A DNA stretch of 64,000 bases, from contig NZ_VOEJ01000007.1 of assembly GCF_007846085.1 (NCBI RefSeq), forward strand, positions 215,466 to 279,465, given 5' to 3'. A model generated the notes under the pieces. It searched no databases. It was not told the DNA's origin and saw nothing but the letters and a program-made list of their open reading frames with translations. Source of the stretch: Mucilaginibacter pallidiroseus. GTDB taxonomy: Bacteria; Bacteroidota; Bacteroidia; Sphingobacteriales; Sphingobacteriaceae. Below, one piece after another: positions 9,201-16,805 of this stretch (positions are counted from its first letter, which is position 1; each line of letters opens with the position of its first letter). Made by a program: the position numbers and the translations under genes.

Positions 9201-10701
9201 TAGTGTAAAAAATAGTATTATCAGCATTGATAAGATGGTTGTTAAGGACTACCGCAACGGTGCAGGCGAAGTTAACGGCACGGTTGACCTGAACAAAATC
9301 TCTAACCCAACGCTCGACCTTACTTTACGAGCCAGAAATTTGCAGGCCTTAAACACTAATTTTAAAGACAATCACCTGTATTACGGGGTTGCCTACGGTA
9401 CAGGAACTTTTGGATTTAAAGGGCCGATAGATAATATGAAGATAGATATTACGGCCACAACCGAGGCAGGTACCATCTTCAACATTCCACTGAATACCTC
9501 CTCTACAGCAACGGATTATGACTTTATCCGCTTTGTCGACCATAATGATACTACCCGAAAAGTGGTGCAAAAGGTAAATGCCTTTAACGGTATCACCCTT
9601 AATTTTGACCTTACCATTGGCGAAACCACAACCGTGCGCATAAGTACCGACTATGGTGTGTTAGAAGGAACCGGGCAGGCCCGTAACCTGAAATTAAATA
9701 TCAACAGCCTTGGTGACTTCGAAATGTTCGGCGACTTCCTAATCACATCCGGTAAGTTTGAATTTACGGCTAAGGACTTCATTAGTAAAAACTTCACGGT
9801 AAACCAGGGGGGTACCATCCGATGGACGGGCAATCCATCAAACGCTGAGATTAACCTGAAAGCCATTTATGAGGTGCGTACCAATATTGCGCCGCTGTAT
9901 GCCGCCGCGGGTTTGCAATCGCCATACGGTAACAAACAGGTGCTGGTACAGGCCGAGTTGTTGATTACCAAATCGCTCATCCAGCCTAATATTGATTTTA
10001 ACTTCAACTTCCCGGTAGACCCATCTATCGTAGATGACTTGAGCACATACCTTGCCGATAATGCCAACAGAAGCCAACAGGCATTAAGTATTATCGTGCG
10101 GCGTAACTTTGCATCCGGGCAGGGCAGTAACTTAACCAACCAGGTTTTGGGCACAGCCGGCGAGGCGGTAAGCGAGTTTGCCTTCAATAAATTGAATAGT
10201 GTAATCTCACAGTCGAACATTAAAAACGTCGACGTAAACATTCGCTCATTAAACGATGCCAGTTTAGGGTTCAGGTTTTTCAATGACAGGCTTTCAATAA
10301 CCGGAAGTTTATACTCTACCAGCGGTACCAGCGACCTTTTCAACAATCGCAGCAACTTGTTTAACTCCAACTTCAACTCGCTAACCAAGGATTTTGAGAT
10401 GCAGTACCTGATACGTAAAGACGGTAACCTGCGGGCTCGTTACTCCTACAGGGCGCTAAACAGCACCACGCTTAATACCATAAACGATCAGCTGGGTGTA
10501 CAATATGTAAACGGTGTGGGTTTGGTTTATCAGCGCGATTTTGACACCTTTGGCGAGTTTATACGCAATATATTCAGGCAAAGCAGGCGAACAAGGGCAC
10601 CGGTAACGCCATCGCCGGTACCATCAACCACCACAATACCGGTATCCCCGGCGCCAACGAAACCATCGCCGGACGAAGACGACAACGATAAGGATGATTA
10701 G
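6235..10701 (+). CDS. TamB/DUF490 translocation-assembly-module domain protein (AsmA-like, ~1490-1500 aa)
   Basis: Very long periplasm-spanning beta-groove protein of the TamB/AsmA-like family, anchored in the inner membrane and implicated in moving phospholipid or assembling outer-membrane proteins. The N-terminal hydrophobic segment (ISIILMLF) is followed by the usual QYKPVQTWAAKKATAYLSKELNT module, then repeated beta stretches. The DUF490 C-terminal region occupies about residues 1130-1450 (GDFEMFGDFLITSGKFEFTAKDF). The last ~40 residues are a Pro/Thr then Asp-rich tail. No ATG is available: TTG at 6235 is the first conventional start, but the frame is open from 6154 and the upstream codons encode KKLLKIALSVVLIIL, a better signal anchor, so the true start may be ATT 6190 or nearby. 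Homologues in the phylum commonly begin with such a basic-plus-hydrophobic N-terminus. A bidirectional terminator follows. Confidence 0.9.
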   Translation: MILISIILMLFQYKPVQTWAAKKATAYLSKELNTTVGVNSLYVRPFSEVVLEGFYILDKQQDTLLSTPKLGVSLSQFSIFNSLKQRKINFESIQLDNGSVYLKKLKDSTTNLQFVIDYFNGKDTASTKSKPWTLNFDKITINNFHFRYKNNLRNKPVSGVNFDDLDVRNFTTIVRNMDIRNHLFKARVSALTLREKSGFWVKNFNANATIDTNLVLLQNLHILTPSSNLRNFFKMKFKSFDDFSDFENKVTMDGDFKSSHLSSKDIAYFTPSLGKINFELGVDGRIRGLVNNIRATRLTVTAAQSTYIKGDFHLTGLPDWENTFLQLKVDQIATNKKDLDYLYSHFTGVNNRKVPAIVAKFGNIDFTGRFTGVQNDFVAFGTFKTKLGRFDPDINLKINKAGVPSYSGKVSTSNFDLGGLLDNNSIGRTTLTANVTGRGDDLNTLNARGDARIAYITLKGYNYTNLVTSGTVANKKITGKLNVNDKNVKLNLVGSVNLNPTLPVYAVSGTVNNARLNRLKILKDTITFNTELNTNFSGNSLENLDGTILLTKISLTDPNKRYVIDSVAVTAKGKGEGRVISLQSDFADGSIKGSYDLATLPDYYKTIAKKYIPSLKTTIRPHKPQNFDFTLTLKDLSPVTAMFMPNLQIPEQGTFLGKFNSNNKTATLNGYIKTIKFGKIVLHDFIIDESTTDDFLGLNVSLSRVDLTDSLFIKNINVTNFLKRDSLDFNIKLSDKDATNQLDLYGLVKFGRDTTAKLMILPSDIILERENWKIEDQVRIRLLDGKTQVQDFEMSHGQQKVRIDGFISDNNADKLTVDFEKFSMATLNQLTKSAGVFLRGSLNGKVELSGIMKSPGVDANLGIDSLTLNKTLVGDVKIKSKLDNERRLADVNVGITHQGLKTLDIDGIYSLGKDTEDNLDFNVKMDKTEAIIFEPFIKTLVSNIKGTVSADLKLTGSPSSPQLNGDISFNNTGLTVIYLKTAYTINDKVSVKNSIISIDKMVVKDYRNGAGEVNGTVDLNKISNPTLDLTLRARNLQALNTNFKDNHLYYGVAYGTGTFGFKGPIDNMKIDITATTEAGTIFNIPLNTSSTATDYDFIRFVDHNDTTRKVVQKVNAFNGITLNFDLTIGETTTVRISTDYGVLEGTGQARNLKLNINSLGDFEMFGDFLITSGKFEFTAKDFISKNFTVNQGGTIRWTGNPSNAEINLKAIYEVRTNIAPLYAAAGLQSPYGNKQVLVQAELLITKSLIQPNIDFNFNFPVDPSIVDDLSTYLADNANRSQQALSIIVRRNFASGQGSNLTNQVLGTAGEAVSEFAFNKLNSVISQSNIKNVDVNIRSLNDASLGFRFFNDRLSITGSLYSTSGTSDLFNNRSNLFNSNFNSLTKDFEMQYLIRKDGNLRARYSYRALNSTTLNTINDQLGVQYVNGVGLVYQRDFDTFGEFIRNIFRQSRRTRAPVTPSPVPSTTTIPVSPAPTKPSPDEDDNDKDD

Positions 10702-10706
10702 TAAAT

Positions 10707-10744
10707 TAAAAAGGGGTTGCCAAATATTTGGCAACCCCTTTTTA
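10707..10744. terminator. Bidirectional terminator between tamB-like gene and ribBA
   Basis: A near-perfect inverted repeat: AAAAAGGGGTTGCCAAA (10708-10724) pairs with 10727-10743, giving T runs on both strands. It serves the two convergent genes. Confidence 0.9.
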
Positions 10745-10798
10745 TAATTAAATACTGCCGTCGATACGCCGACGATCTCAAATCTTTAAAACTCTTTA

Positions 10799-12004
10799 TT
10801 AATGTTCACGCATAATGGCATGATCCATTTTATCGCGTTTGGTACGAAGGTAAGCTTCGTTATGCGGATTCGATTCAATCTCAATAGGCACATTCTCAAC
10901 CACCTCCAGGCCATAACCTATTAAGCCTGCGCGCTTTTTAGGGTTGTTGGATAGCAAGCGCATCTTTGATATGCCAAGGCTGCGTAATATCTGCGCACCA
11001 ATACCATAATCACGCTGGTCCATTTTAAAACCGAGGGCAAGGTTTGCATCTACAGTGTCCATACCGTTTTCTTGCAAGTGGTATGCCTTAAGCTTATTAA
11101 CAAGCCCAATACCACGGCCTTCCTGGTTCATGTAAACAATAACGCCTTTGCCTTCATTGCTGATTATCTCCATTGCCTTGTGCAACTGCGGACCGCAATC
11201 GCAACGGCATGAGCCAAATATATCGCCGGTAACGCATGAGCTATGCACGCGCACCAACACAGGTTCGCCGGGCTCCCATTCGCCTTTTATTAAAGCAAGG
11301 TGGTTTTCGCCGGTATCGAGCTGCGTGTAGGCAACCATATCAAAATCGCCCCATTGGGTAGGCATCTTTACCGATACCTCTTTTTTGACTAATGATTCGG
11401 CACCCAGGCGATAAGCGATCAGATCTTTGATTGATACGATAGGCATATCAAAGTGCCTGGCCATCTCCAGCAACTCGGGCAAGCGCGCCATCTCGCCGTC
11501 TTCGCGCATAATTTCACAAATCACACCAGCAGGCTCAAACCCTGCCAAAACAGACAGGTCGACAGCTGCCTCGGTATGCCCGGTGCGCCTAAGCACGCCG
11601 CCATCTTTAGCAATAAGCGGGAATATGTGGCCAGGCCTGCCCAAATCTTCGGGCCTTGTTAATGGGTTGATAAGTGCCAGGGTAGTTTTTGACCTGTCGG
11701 ACGCCGAGATACCGGTGGTGCAACCGCTACCAAGCAAATCTATAGATACAGTAAAATTGGTTTCGTGCGATGTGGTATTACGGCTTACCATCGGCCCAAG
11801 CTCCAGCTGTTTTGCACGCTCCAGCGTTATAGGAGCACATACCAACCCACGGCCGTATTTTACCATGAAGTTTATTGTTTCGGGTGTAGCATTACGGGCG
11901 GCGGTTAAAAAGTCGCCTTCGTTTTCACGATCCTCGTCATCAACTACTATAATTGTTTTACCTGCTTTAATGGCCTCAATGGCCTCGGGTATAGTATTTA
12001 ACAT
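10799..12004 (-). CDS. ribBA: RibBA, bifunctional DHBP synthase / GTP cyclohydrolase II
   Basis: Catalyses the two entry reactions of riboflavin synthesis: ribulose-5-phosphate to 3,4-dihydroxy-2-butanone-4-phosphate (N-terminal domain, ~1-205) and GTP to the diaminopyrimidine (C-terminal, ~208-401). The RibB acidic loop [10 protein letters not shown] is at residues 22-31 and the HTEAAVDL motif at 143-150. The RibA zinc cysteines keep their 11/2 spacing (C257, C268, C270), and [11 protein letters not shown] follows. All key residues of both halves are kept, so both activities are expected. The upstream leader is only ~50 bases, too short for an FMN riboswitch. Confidence 0.97.
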   Translation of the reverse strand: MLNTIPEAIEAIKAGKTIIVVDDEDRENEGDFLTAARNATPETINFMVKYGRGLVCAPITLERAKQLELGPMVSRNTTSHETNFTVSIDLLGSGCTTGISASDRSKTTLALINPLTRPEDLGRPGHIFPLIAKDGGVLRRTGHTEAAVDLSVLAGFEPAGVICEIMREDGEMARLPELLEMARHFDMPIVSIKDLIAYRLGAESLVKKEVSVKMPTQWGDFDMVAYTQLDTGENHLALIKGEWEPGEPVLVRVHSSCVTGDIFGSCRCDCGPQLHKAMEIISNEGKGVIVYMNQEGRGIGLVNKLKAYHLQENGMDTVDANLALGFKMDQRDYGIGAQILRSLGISKMRLLSNNPKKRAGLIGYGLEVVENVPIEIESNPHNEAYLRTKRDKMDHAIMREH

Positions 12005-12053
12005 GATGTATCTTTTAAAGCCGGCAAAAGGTTTAAGCGTCCCGGCATACTAA

Positions 12054-12061
12054 CAAAGTTA
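12054..12061 (-). promoter_or_regulatory. Possible -7 box for ribBA
   Basis: The minus strand reads TAACTTTG, an exact TAnnTTTG, 50 bases upstream of the ribBA ATG and just after the stop of the upstream lptF-like gene. It suggests ribBA can be transcribed alone. Confidence 0.4.
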
Positions 12062-12105
12062 AGGGTTAATAAGATGATTAGCGTAAACCATTTGTAAAAC
12101 TGTGC

Positions 12106-13527
12106 TTACGCCTTGGCCCCTTTGTGCGGGAAGATCTTGCGGAAGAAACGCTTATACATGTCCATATCAAACAAAGCCGAATCCGTTGCGGCTTTGTAGG
12201 TTAAAAACACCCCTACCGGGAACAGTGCAATGATAGCTATCCAGGCACCGATAAACGGAGACAGGTCTCCCTCCTTGGCCGATTTTTCGCCTATCGTGCC
12301 CACAATGTGGTAAACCAGGAAAAACGCTACCGAGAAAACTACCGGCAAGCCCAGCCCCCCTTTACGAATAATGGCACCAAGAGGCGCCCCTATCAGGAAC
12401 AAAACAATGCATGCTGCGCCAAGTGTAAACTTTCGCTGAAACTCCAGCGTGTAACGGCGGATACTTTTTGAGGTATCCTGGTAATTGTTTACCCTGAAAC
12501 GCAAAAAATCCTGCACCTGGCGTATCTCACTGCTGGCATTACTTAGCGCGCTAAGCTGTTCACTTTTGTTTTTAATCTTATACAGGCTGTCTACAGGCAG
12601 CGCCTTAGCTGTTTTTGAAGATTTTGGAATGGTGAAGTATTTAATGTTAGGCGTAAGTAATTGGTAATTTACGCTCAGGTTGCTATCAACCTGTTTCCCT
12701 GCCGAATCGATATAGCGTCTTAACTGTTTCAGGTTCATCATTGCCGATGCACTCCTGAACTCGTTCTGGTCGGTACGGGTCATTTTAAAGTCGCTTAAAT
12801 CCAATCGCTGCTCGGTTTCACCAAAGCGATAACGTATCAGTCGTTCCCGTTCGTTAAAATTATTTTCGCCTTTTTGTTCAACGTAGGTAACGCCATCTTT
12901 TAGTTTAAGTATCAAGAAGAGATCGTCTTTTGAGCGGTACATCAAGCCCGATTTTGCAAACGTTACCGACTGGTTCGCTTCTCTCGGCTCCTTCTTATAA
13001 ATCATGATGCCGTAAAGGGTTTGCCCGTCCGGGTCTTTCCGCTGCACTTTTATGGTGTACCCCGGAAAGCGGTTTGTAAAAACATTCTCGGGCAGTAAAT
13101 CGGCCGACTTCTGCTTACGGGCATCATACAGTAAAGAGTAATATTTAAGGTTTGCCACCGGCAACATATAATCAGAAAACAGGAAAGCAGCAAAACTCAG
13201 TATCACCACCACCACCATCATAGGGTACATGGCCCTGCGCAGGGATATGCCTGCAGATTTAATGGCAACCAGCTCGTAGTTTTCGCCAAGGCTGCCGTAA
13301 GTCATGATAGATGACAAGAGTACCGATAAAGGCAACGCCATTGCCAGGTTAGTAGCCGAGTTGTACATCATCAGCTCCAGTATAATGTACCAAGCAAAGC
13401 CCTTGCCTATCAAATCATCAATGTATTTGAACAGGAACAACATCAATAGCACAAACATTACAATAACAAGCGTTACTATAAATGGCCTTATGAAAGATTT
13501 GAGCAGTAAAAGATGTATTTTCTTCAT
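12106..13527 (-). CDS. LptF/LptG-family permease (YjgP/YjgQ)
   Basis: Inner-membrane permease subunit of the LptBFG ABC exporter that pulls lipopolysaccharide from the inner membrane into the Lpt bridge. The expected plan is visible: about three N-terminal helices (LLLKSFIRPFIVTLVIVMFV, then MYNSATNLAMALPLSVLL), a large periplasmic beta-jellyroll (~130-370) and three C-terminal helices (TLGAACIVLFLIGAPLGAII, GLPVVFSVAFFLVYHIVG and IGAWIAIIALFPVGVFLT). A longer frame from a TTG at 13563 exists, but ATG at 13525-13527 gives the standard MKKIHLLLLKSF start. It lies 101 bases upstream of ribBA. F and G cannot be separated reliably; Bacteroidota usually carry two such genes. Confidence 0.9.
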   Translation of the reverse strand: MKKIHLLLLKSFIRPFIVTLVIVMFVLLMLFLFKYIDDLIGKGFAWYIILELMMYNSATNLAMALPLSVLLSSIMTYGSLGENYELVAIKSAGISLRRAMYPMMVVVVILSFAAFLFSDYMLPVANLKYYSLLYDARKQKSADLLPENVFTNRFPGYTIKVQRKDPDGQTLYGIMIYKKEPREANQSVTFAKSGLMYRSKDDLFLILKLKDGVTYVEQKGENNFNERERLIRYRFGETEQRLDLSDFKMTRTDQNEFRSASAMMNLKQLRRYIDSAGKQVDSNLSVNYQLLTPNIKYFTIPKSSKTAKALPVDSLYKIKNKSEQLSALSNASSEIRQVQDFLRFRVNNYQDTSKSIRRYTLEFQRKFTLGAACIVLFLIGAPLGAIIRKGGLGLPVVFSVAFFLVYHIVGTIGEKSAKEGDLSPFIGAWIAIIALFPVGVFLTYKAATDSALFDMDMYKRFFRKIFPHKGAKA

Positions 13528-13594
13528 CGAAGCAATTGCAACATGTAACGTGCCGGCAGCCAAATAATTGTTAGGATAACCCCACTACAGCTCG

Positions 13595-13602
13595 CAAAAA
13601 TA
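13595..13602 (-). promoter_or_regulatory. -7 box for the LptF/G gene
   Basis: The minus strand reads TATTTTTG (TAnnTTTG) 67 bases upstream of the ATG. Confidence 0.4.
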
Positions 13603-13690
13603 CGTTTACTCGGCCACATATTAAATTGGCTATTTTTTGTAATAACCGCTTATTAACTTTAGCTTGGCTACACCAACTACAAAACCCTTT

Positions 13691-14434
13691 ATGCTTCAAA
13701 AAAAATTAAAGCCGCTCTTTATAAAAATGGCTGCAGCAAGTATAGTTTTACTTGCTGCCTGTACTAAGCCCGCAGATTTGCCTAACACCTTAACTGATGA
13801 AGAAAAAGCCGACGGCTGGCAACTTCTCTTCAATGGCAAAGACATGCAAAACTGGCATATTTTTAACCAGGGAAACCAAAAAACGGCCTGGAGTGTGAAA
13901 GACGGCGCATTGTGGGCCGACCCTTTAAAGGTTAACGACAAGCACGGCGACTTGGTTAGCGATAAAATTTATGAAAACTTCGACCTGAAGTTTGAATGGA
14001 AGATAGCCAAAGGCGGCAACAGCGGTGTGTTTGTTGATGTACAGGAAGACCCTAAATACGATGCTACATTTGTTACTGCGCCCGAGCTGCAATTATTGGA
14101 TGATGCCAATGCCGAAGAACGTCACAAAAAAGATTCGACACATTGGGCAGGGGCTATGTATAACGTGATAGCACGCAGCAAAGACGCCAAGCCAAACCCA
14201 TTTGGCCAATGGAATACATCGCGCATTGTGCAACAGGGTGGTAAAATTACCTACTGGCTCAATGGCGTTGAAAGCGCGAAGGCTGATCTTAAAGATGCCG
14301 GCTGGCCAAAACTAATTGCGGGTACGCCCATGAAAGCCTATCGTGATTTTGGGAAGTTTACAAAAGGGCATCTGGCCATACAAGATCATAACAACGAAGT
14401 GTTTTTACGCAGTATAAAAATAAAGCAGTTGTAA
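13691..14434 (+). CDS. DUF1080 (3-keto-disaccharide hydrolase family) lipoprotein
   Basis: Secreted lipoprotein with a single concanavalin-like DUF1080 domain (~residues 35-245), a family that includes 3-keto-glycoside hydrolases acting on carbohydrate. The start chosen is ATG 13691 rather than the in-frame TTG at 13664, because it puts a standard type II signal (FIKMAAASIVLLAAC) at the N-terminus, with the lipid-modified cysteine near residue 24. Domain marks are GWQLLFNGKDMQNWHIF near the start, the acidic ligand stretch GGNSGVFVDVQED, and the C-terminal GHLAIQDHNNEVFLRSIKI. It is monocistronic and convergent with the next gene. Substrate unknown. Confidence 0.9.
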   Translation: MLQKKLKPLFIKMAAASIVLLAACTKPADLPNTLTDEEKADGWQLLFNGKDMQNWHIFNQGNQKTAWSVKDGALWADPLKVNDKHGDLVSDKIYENFDLKFEWKIAKGGNSGVFVDVQEDPKYDATFVTAPELQLLDDANAEERHKKDSTHWAGAMYNVIARSKDAKPNPFGQWNTSRIVQQGGKITYWLNGVESAKADLKDAGWPKLIAGTPMKAYRDFGKFTKGHLAIQDHNNEVFLRSIKIKQL

Positions 14435-14469
14435 AGTAAAGGCTCCCGGTATCCGGGAGCCTTTACTTT
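14433..14469. terminator. Bidirectional terminator overlapping two stop codons
   Basis: Perfect 17-bp stem: AAAGTAAAGGCTCCCGG (14433-14449) with 14453-14469 and a 3-base loop. It begins inside the DUF1080 stop codon and ends at the stop of the convergent 76-aa gene, so one hairpin serves both. Confidence 0.9.
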
Positions 14470-14699
14470 TATTCGCTATCCTGTTCGTCCTGAACGGGCT
14501 TGTCTTTGGTATTTGCCTTCAACATAACCCTGCCTTTTTTTGTAAGCGTACAAACCGGCGACCGCTGATTTTCTTCGCCTTTGGCAATATCTATCAGCGT
14601 GTAGGCTTTCAGTTTTTGCAAATCCTCTTTGCTTATATTTATGGCTCTACCCTTTTCGGCAATTACTTTAAGGGCAGCTACTACTTCGTCGTGTTTCAT
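14469..14699 (-). CDS. Conserved hypothetical protein (76 aa)
   Basis: Not recognised by name. A soluble, charged protein whose plan suggests a small winged-helix-like fold: a helix KHDEVVAALKVIAEKG, a second SKEDLQKLKAYTLI, then a beta-like stretch SPVCTLTKKGRVML, and an acidic tail (KPVQDEQDSE). No membrane segment. ATG start. It ends at a shared terminator with the DUF1080 gene and follows a lipoprotein gene on the same strand by 31 bases. Confidence 0.7.
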   Translation of the reverse strand: MKHDEVVAALKVIAEKGRAINISKEDLQKLKAYTLIDIAKGEENQRSPVCTLTKKGRVMLKANTKDKPVQDEQDSE

Positions 14700-14730
14700 A
14701 ATTCAAAACACAAAGATAATGCTTTTACGC

Positions 14731-15408
14731 TTACTCAAATACAGTTACATATATGGCCGTAAGTTTACCTGCGGTGAATTTCATTTGTACCTGTGTGTAA
14801 CGCTTACCCTCACCCGGCGAAACAAAATACCACTCCGGCGATTGCGCCATTAAATCATCATAAGGTTTCACAATGTCCTTACTAAACATCGACACACGCT
14901 CGAATAATGCAGTAAAGCCGGGGTTTTTCCTGATGTTATACAGTTTTGCATATACACCGCTAATAGCTTCGCCCGTTGTGATGGACGCTTCGTTTCCTGT
15001 GTTACCAGGCCATCTGTTAAGCTTTGCCCCGTTATTGGTATAAATAGAACTTACTTTATCATTGGTAAAATAAATTTGAATACCTGCGGATGAGCCCACA
15101 GCATGATCAAGCAGAATAGATTTGTAGAGCGGCAACCTATTTTCTACACGCTCCAATTGGTCGAAAACGTTGCCTACAATGCCAATTTCGGACATTTTCT
15201 TTTCCGGTTGCATGGCTTGCAATGTAGCGTAGATGTTGGTAGCAGTTTGGCCTATTGCCAAGCCCCAAAACGCCCCTGTTGTAATTGTATCTTTCGATAT
15301 AATTCTAATTACGGGTGGATCAACAATTATTTCATTCCCTGCATTTTCTTTTTTGCAAGCAGATGTAACAGCAACCACCATTAAAATAACTGCGTAAATT
15401 TTTCTCAT
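14731..15408 (-). CDS. Hypothetical lipoprotein (225 aa)
   Basis: Secreted lipoprotein of unknown function. ATG at 15406-15408 gives MRKIYAVILMVVAVTSAC, a short type II signal with the lipidated Cys at 18; a longer frame from 15468 only adds a non-signal leader. The mature part has two weakly similar halves of alpha/beta type (ITTGAFWGLAIGQTATNIYATL and ITTGEAISGVYAKLYNI), each starting ITTG, which suggests an internal duplication. It lies below the terminator of the TonB operon, so it is probably transcribed separately and runs into the 76-aa gene. Confidence 0.75.
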   Translation of the reverse strand: MRKIYAVILMVVAVTSACKKENAGNEIIVDPPVIRIISKDTITTGAFWGLAIGQTATNIYATLQAMQPEKKMSEIGIVGNVFDQLERVENRLPLYKSILLDHAVGSSAGIQIYFTNDKVSSIYTNNGAKLNRWPGNTGNEASITTGEAISGVYAKLYNIRKNPGFTALFERVSMFSKDIVKPYDDLMAQSPEWYFVSPGEGKRYTQVQMKFTAGKLTAIYVTVFE

Positions 15409-15471
15409 AAGCTGTGATACTATTTGAGATAAATACGGTAGTAACTCTGATTGTGCTACACTAAACAATCA

Positions 15472-15500
15472 AAAAAGCACCCGTTTAACAGGTGCTCTTG
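15472..15500 (-). terminator. Terminator of the TonB receptor/DUF4625 operon
   Basis: The minus strand reads AGCACC, a 9-base loop, GGTGCT, then T6 (15476-15496 with the T run toward 15471). Confidence 0.8.
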
Positions 15501-15505
15501 ATTAC

Positions 15506-15985
15506 TCATTGAATTTTAATACTGATGCCTTTAACGGTTTGCCACCCTTCCTTATCGGTAAGCCGTATCAGGAAATGATAATCGCCGGGGTCGACATCCG
15601 CAGGTACCGTTATTTGTTCAGCAATTTCATATTGCTTAAGCCCGGCCGCTATCGGGAATGTTCTGATAAGCAGAAACGGTTTAACGGCTGTTTTAATAGC
15701 CTCCATCTGGCAGGCCGAAACTTCAGTACTATGCGTATGATGATCAAAATTATGATGCACATCTACACTTACCGAGCCCAGTTCAAAATTATCCGAAAGC
15801 CTTGCCCTGAACGTAAAACTTTCTCCACGTTTCACTATTCCGCACTGCTGCGGAAAAGCGCTTGCAGCGCTCAAATCAATAACCGGGTATTCGGTATCTA
15901 CCTGCGCATCGTTGCTTTTGCTGCACCCGCCAGCCAAAATAATAATCAGGAACAGGCTGGTTGTTAAATAAAATAGTTGTTTCAT
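15506..15985 (-). CDS. DUF4625 lipoprotein, His-rich (159 aa)
   Basis: Periplasmic or surface lipoprotein; ATG at 15983-15985 was chosen over the TTG four codons upstream. Signal LFLIIILAGGC with lipidated Cys at 21. One DUF4625 beta-sandwich (~32-159). A striking histidine group, H77 H78 H82 H83 H85 in VHHNFDHHTHSTE, plus C48, C92 and H137, could bind metal. It is the last gene of the operon, behind the two-domain DUF4625 lipoprotein and the TonB receptor, and is followed by a terminator. Family function is not established; the metal role is inferred from residues and neighbours. Confidence 0.88.
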   Translation of the reverse strand: MKQLFYLTTSLFLIIILAGGCSKSNDAQVDTEYPVIDLSAASAFPQQCGIVKRGESFTFRARLSDNFELGSVSVDVHHNFDHHTHSTEVSACQMEAIKTAVKPFLLIRTFPIAAGLKQYEIAEQITVPADVDPGDYHFLIRLTDKEGWQTVKGISIKIQ

Positions 15986-16050
15986 GATTTTTTGCAATTA
16001 AGGGCCCGGCTATTACCGGGCCCGTTTAAAATATGATCAGGCGTTGGCTA

Positions 16051-16767
16051 TCACGGCTTGTCGAAATGCTCTTCAAACTCGTTCTGCTTACCGGCCTGGT
16101 CAATAACTTTTAGGTGTACATGGTAATGCCCTTTTGGCGCTGCGGTTACATCAACATGTTTGTGCAGGTTGTAGGTGGTTTGTCCAACCATGGCAGCATC
16201 AGTGTAAACTACCTCCTTTTCCCAGCCTGCGCCATGTACCTCAATAGTAATGCTGGCAATTTTGTTGGGGGCGGTAATACTTGCCTCGGCGTGTAAATCA
16301 TTACCTGCAGCGTTAAGGCCAACTTCAAAACCTGTTGCAGATGGTAGTGTAGGATCGGCGGTAACATTCAGGTCAAATTCGGTTTCTGTTTTTTGGCCGT
16401 TCTCGTCGGTCACGGTAAGGTGGCCGTGGTACTTGCCCTGTGCCGCATCACCCGGAACATCAATATGCTCATGAAATTCTGCATTTTTTAGACCTGCCAG
16501 GTTCTCTGTATAAGTGGTGTTAACCTGCCAGCCACTCCCATTTTCAGGTTGAATGCTCAATACAACATTGCGGATGTTACCCGGTGCAGAAATTTGCGCT
16601 TCAACATGCAAATCGTTACCCGGATGTGCGGTTTTGTTGTTACCGGCACCTACCTCCAGGCCAGTTATTGTGGGTGCAGGGGTGGCGGCATCTTTGTCTT
16701 TTTTACATGCGCCTAAAAGTGCTGTGCCGATAAGCAGCACGCTAAGTAATTGTTTTGTTGTTTTCAT
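16051..16767 (-). CDS. Tandem DUF4625-like lipoprotein, His-rich (238 aa)
   Basis: Lipoprotein (LLIGTALLGAC, lipidated Cys at 21) built of two tandem beta-sandwich repeats, ~34-135 and ~145-236. Each repeat carries the same signature: GNDLH(V/A)EA (H54; H159), then a histidine pair (FHEHIDV, H99/H101; LHKHVDV, H202/H204), then GKYHGHL (H114/H116) or GHYHVHL (H214/H216/H218). Equivalent spacing in both halves points to one metal or ligand site per repeat. It lies 38 bases after the TonB receptor in the same direction and is probably translated from the same mRNA. Lysine-rich linker follows the lipid anchor. Confidence 0.85.
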   Translation of the reverse strand: MKTTKQLLSVLLIGTALLGACKKDKDAATPAPTITGLEVGAGNNKTAHPGNDLHVEAQISAPGNIRNVVLSIQPENGSGWQVNTTYTENLAGLKNAEFHEHIDVPGDAAQGKYHGHLTVTDENGQKTETEFDLNVTADPTLPSATGFEVGLNAAGNDLHAEASITAPNKIASITIEVHGAGWEKEVVYTDAAMVGQTTYNLHKHVDVTAAPKGHYHVHLKVIDQAGKQNEFEEHFDKP

Positions 16768-16805
16768 TTAATGTATTAAAAGGTGATTAATGTGTGTTGC
16801 TATTG

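Noticed and set aside
12005..12053. FMN riboswitch upstream of ribBA
   Set aside because: The leader is about 50 bases and shows none of the conserved RFN elements.
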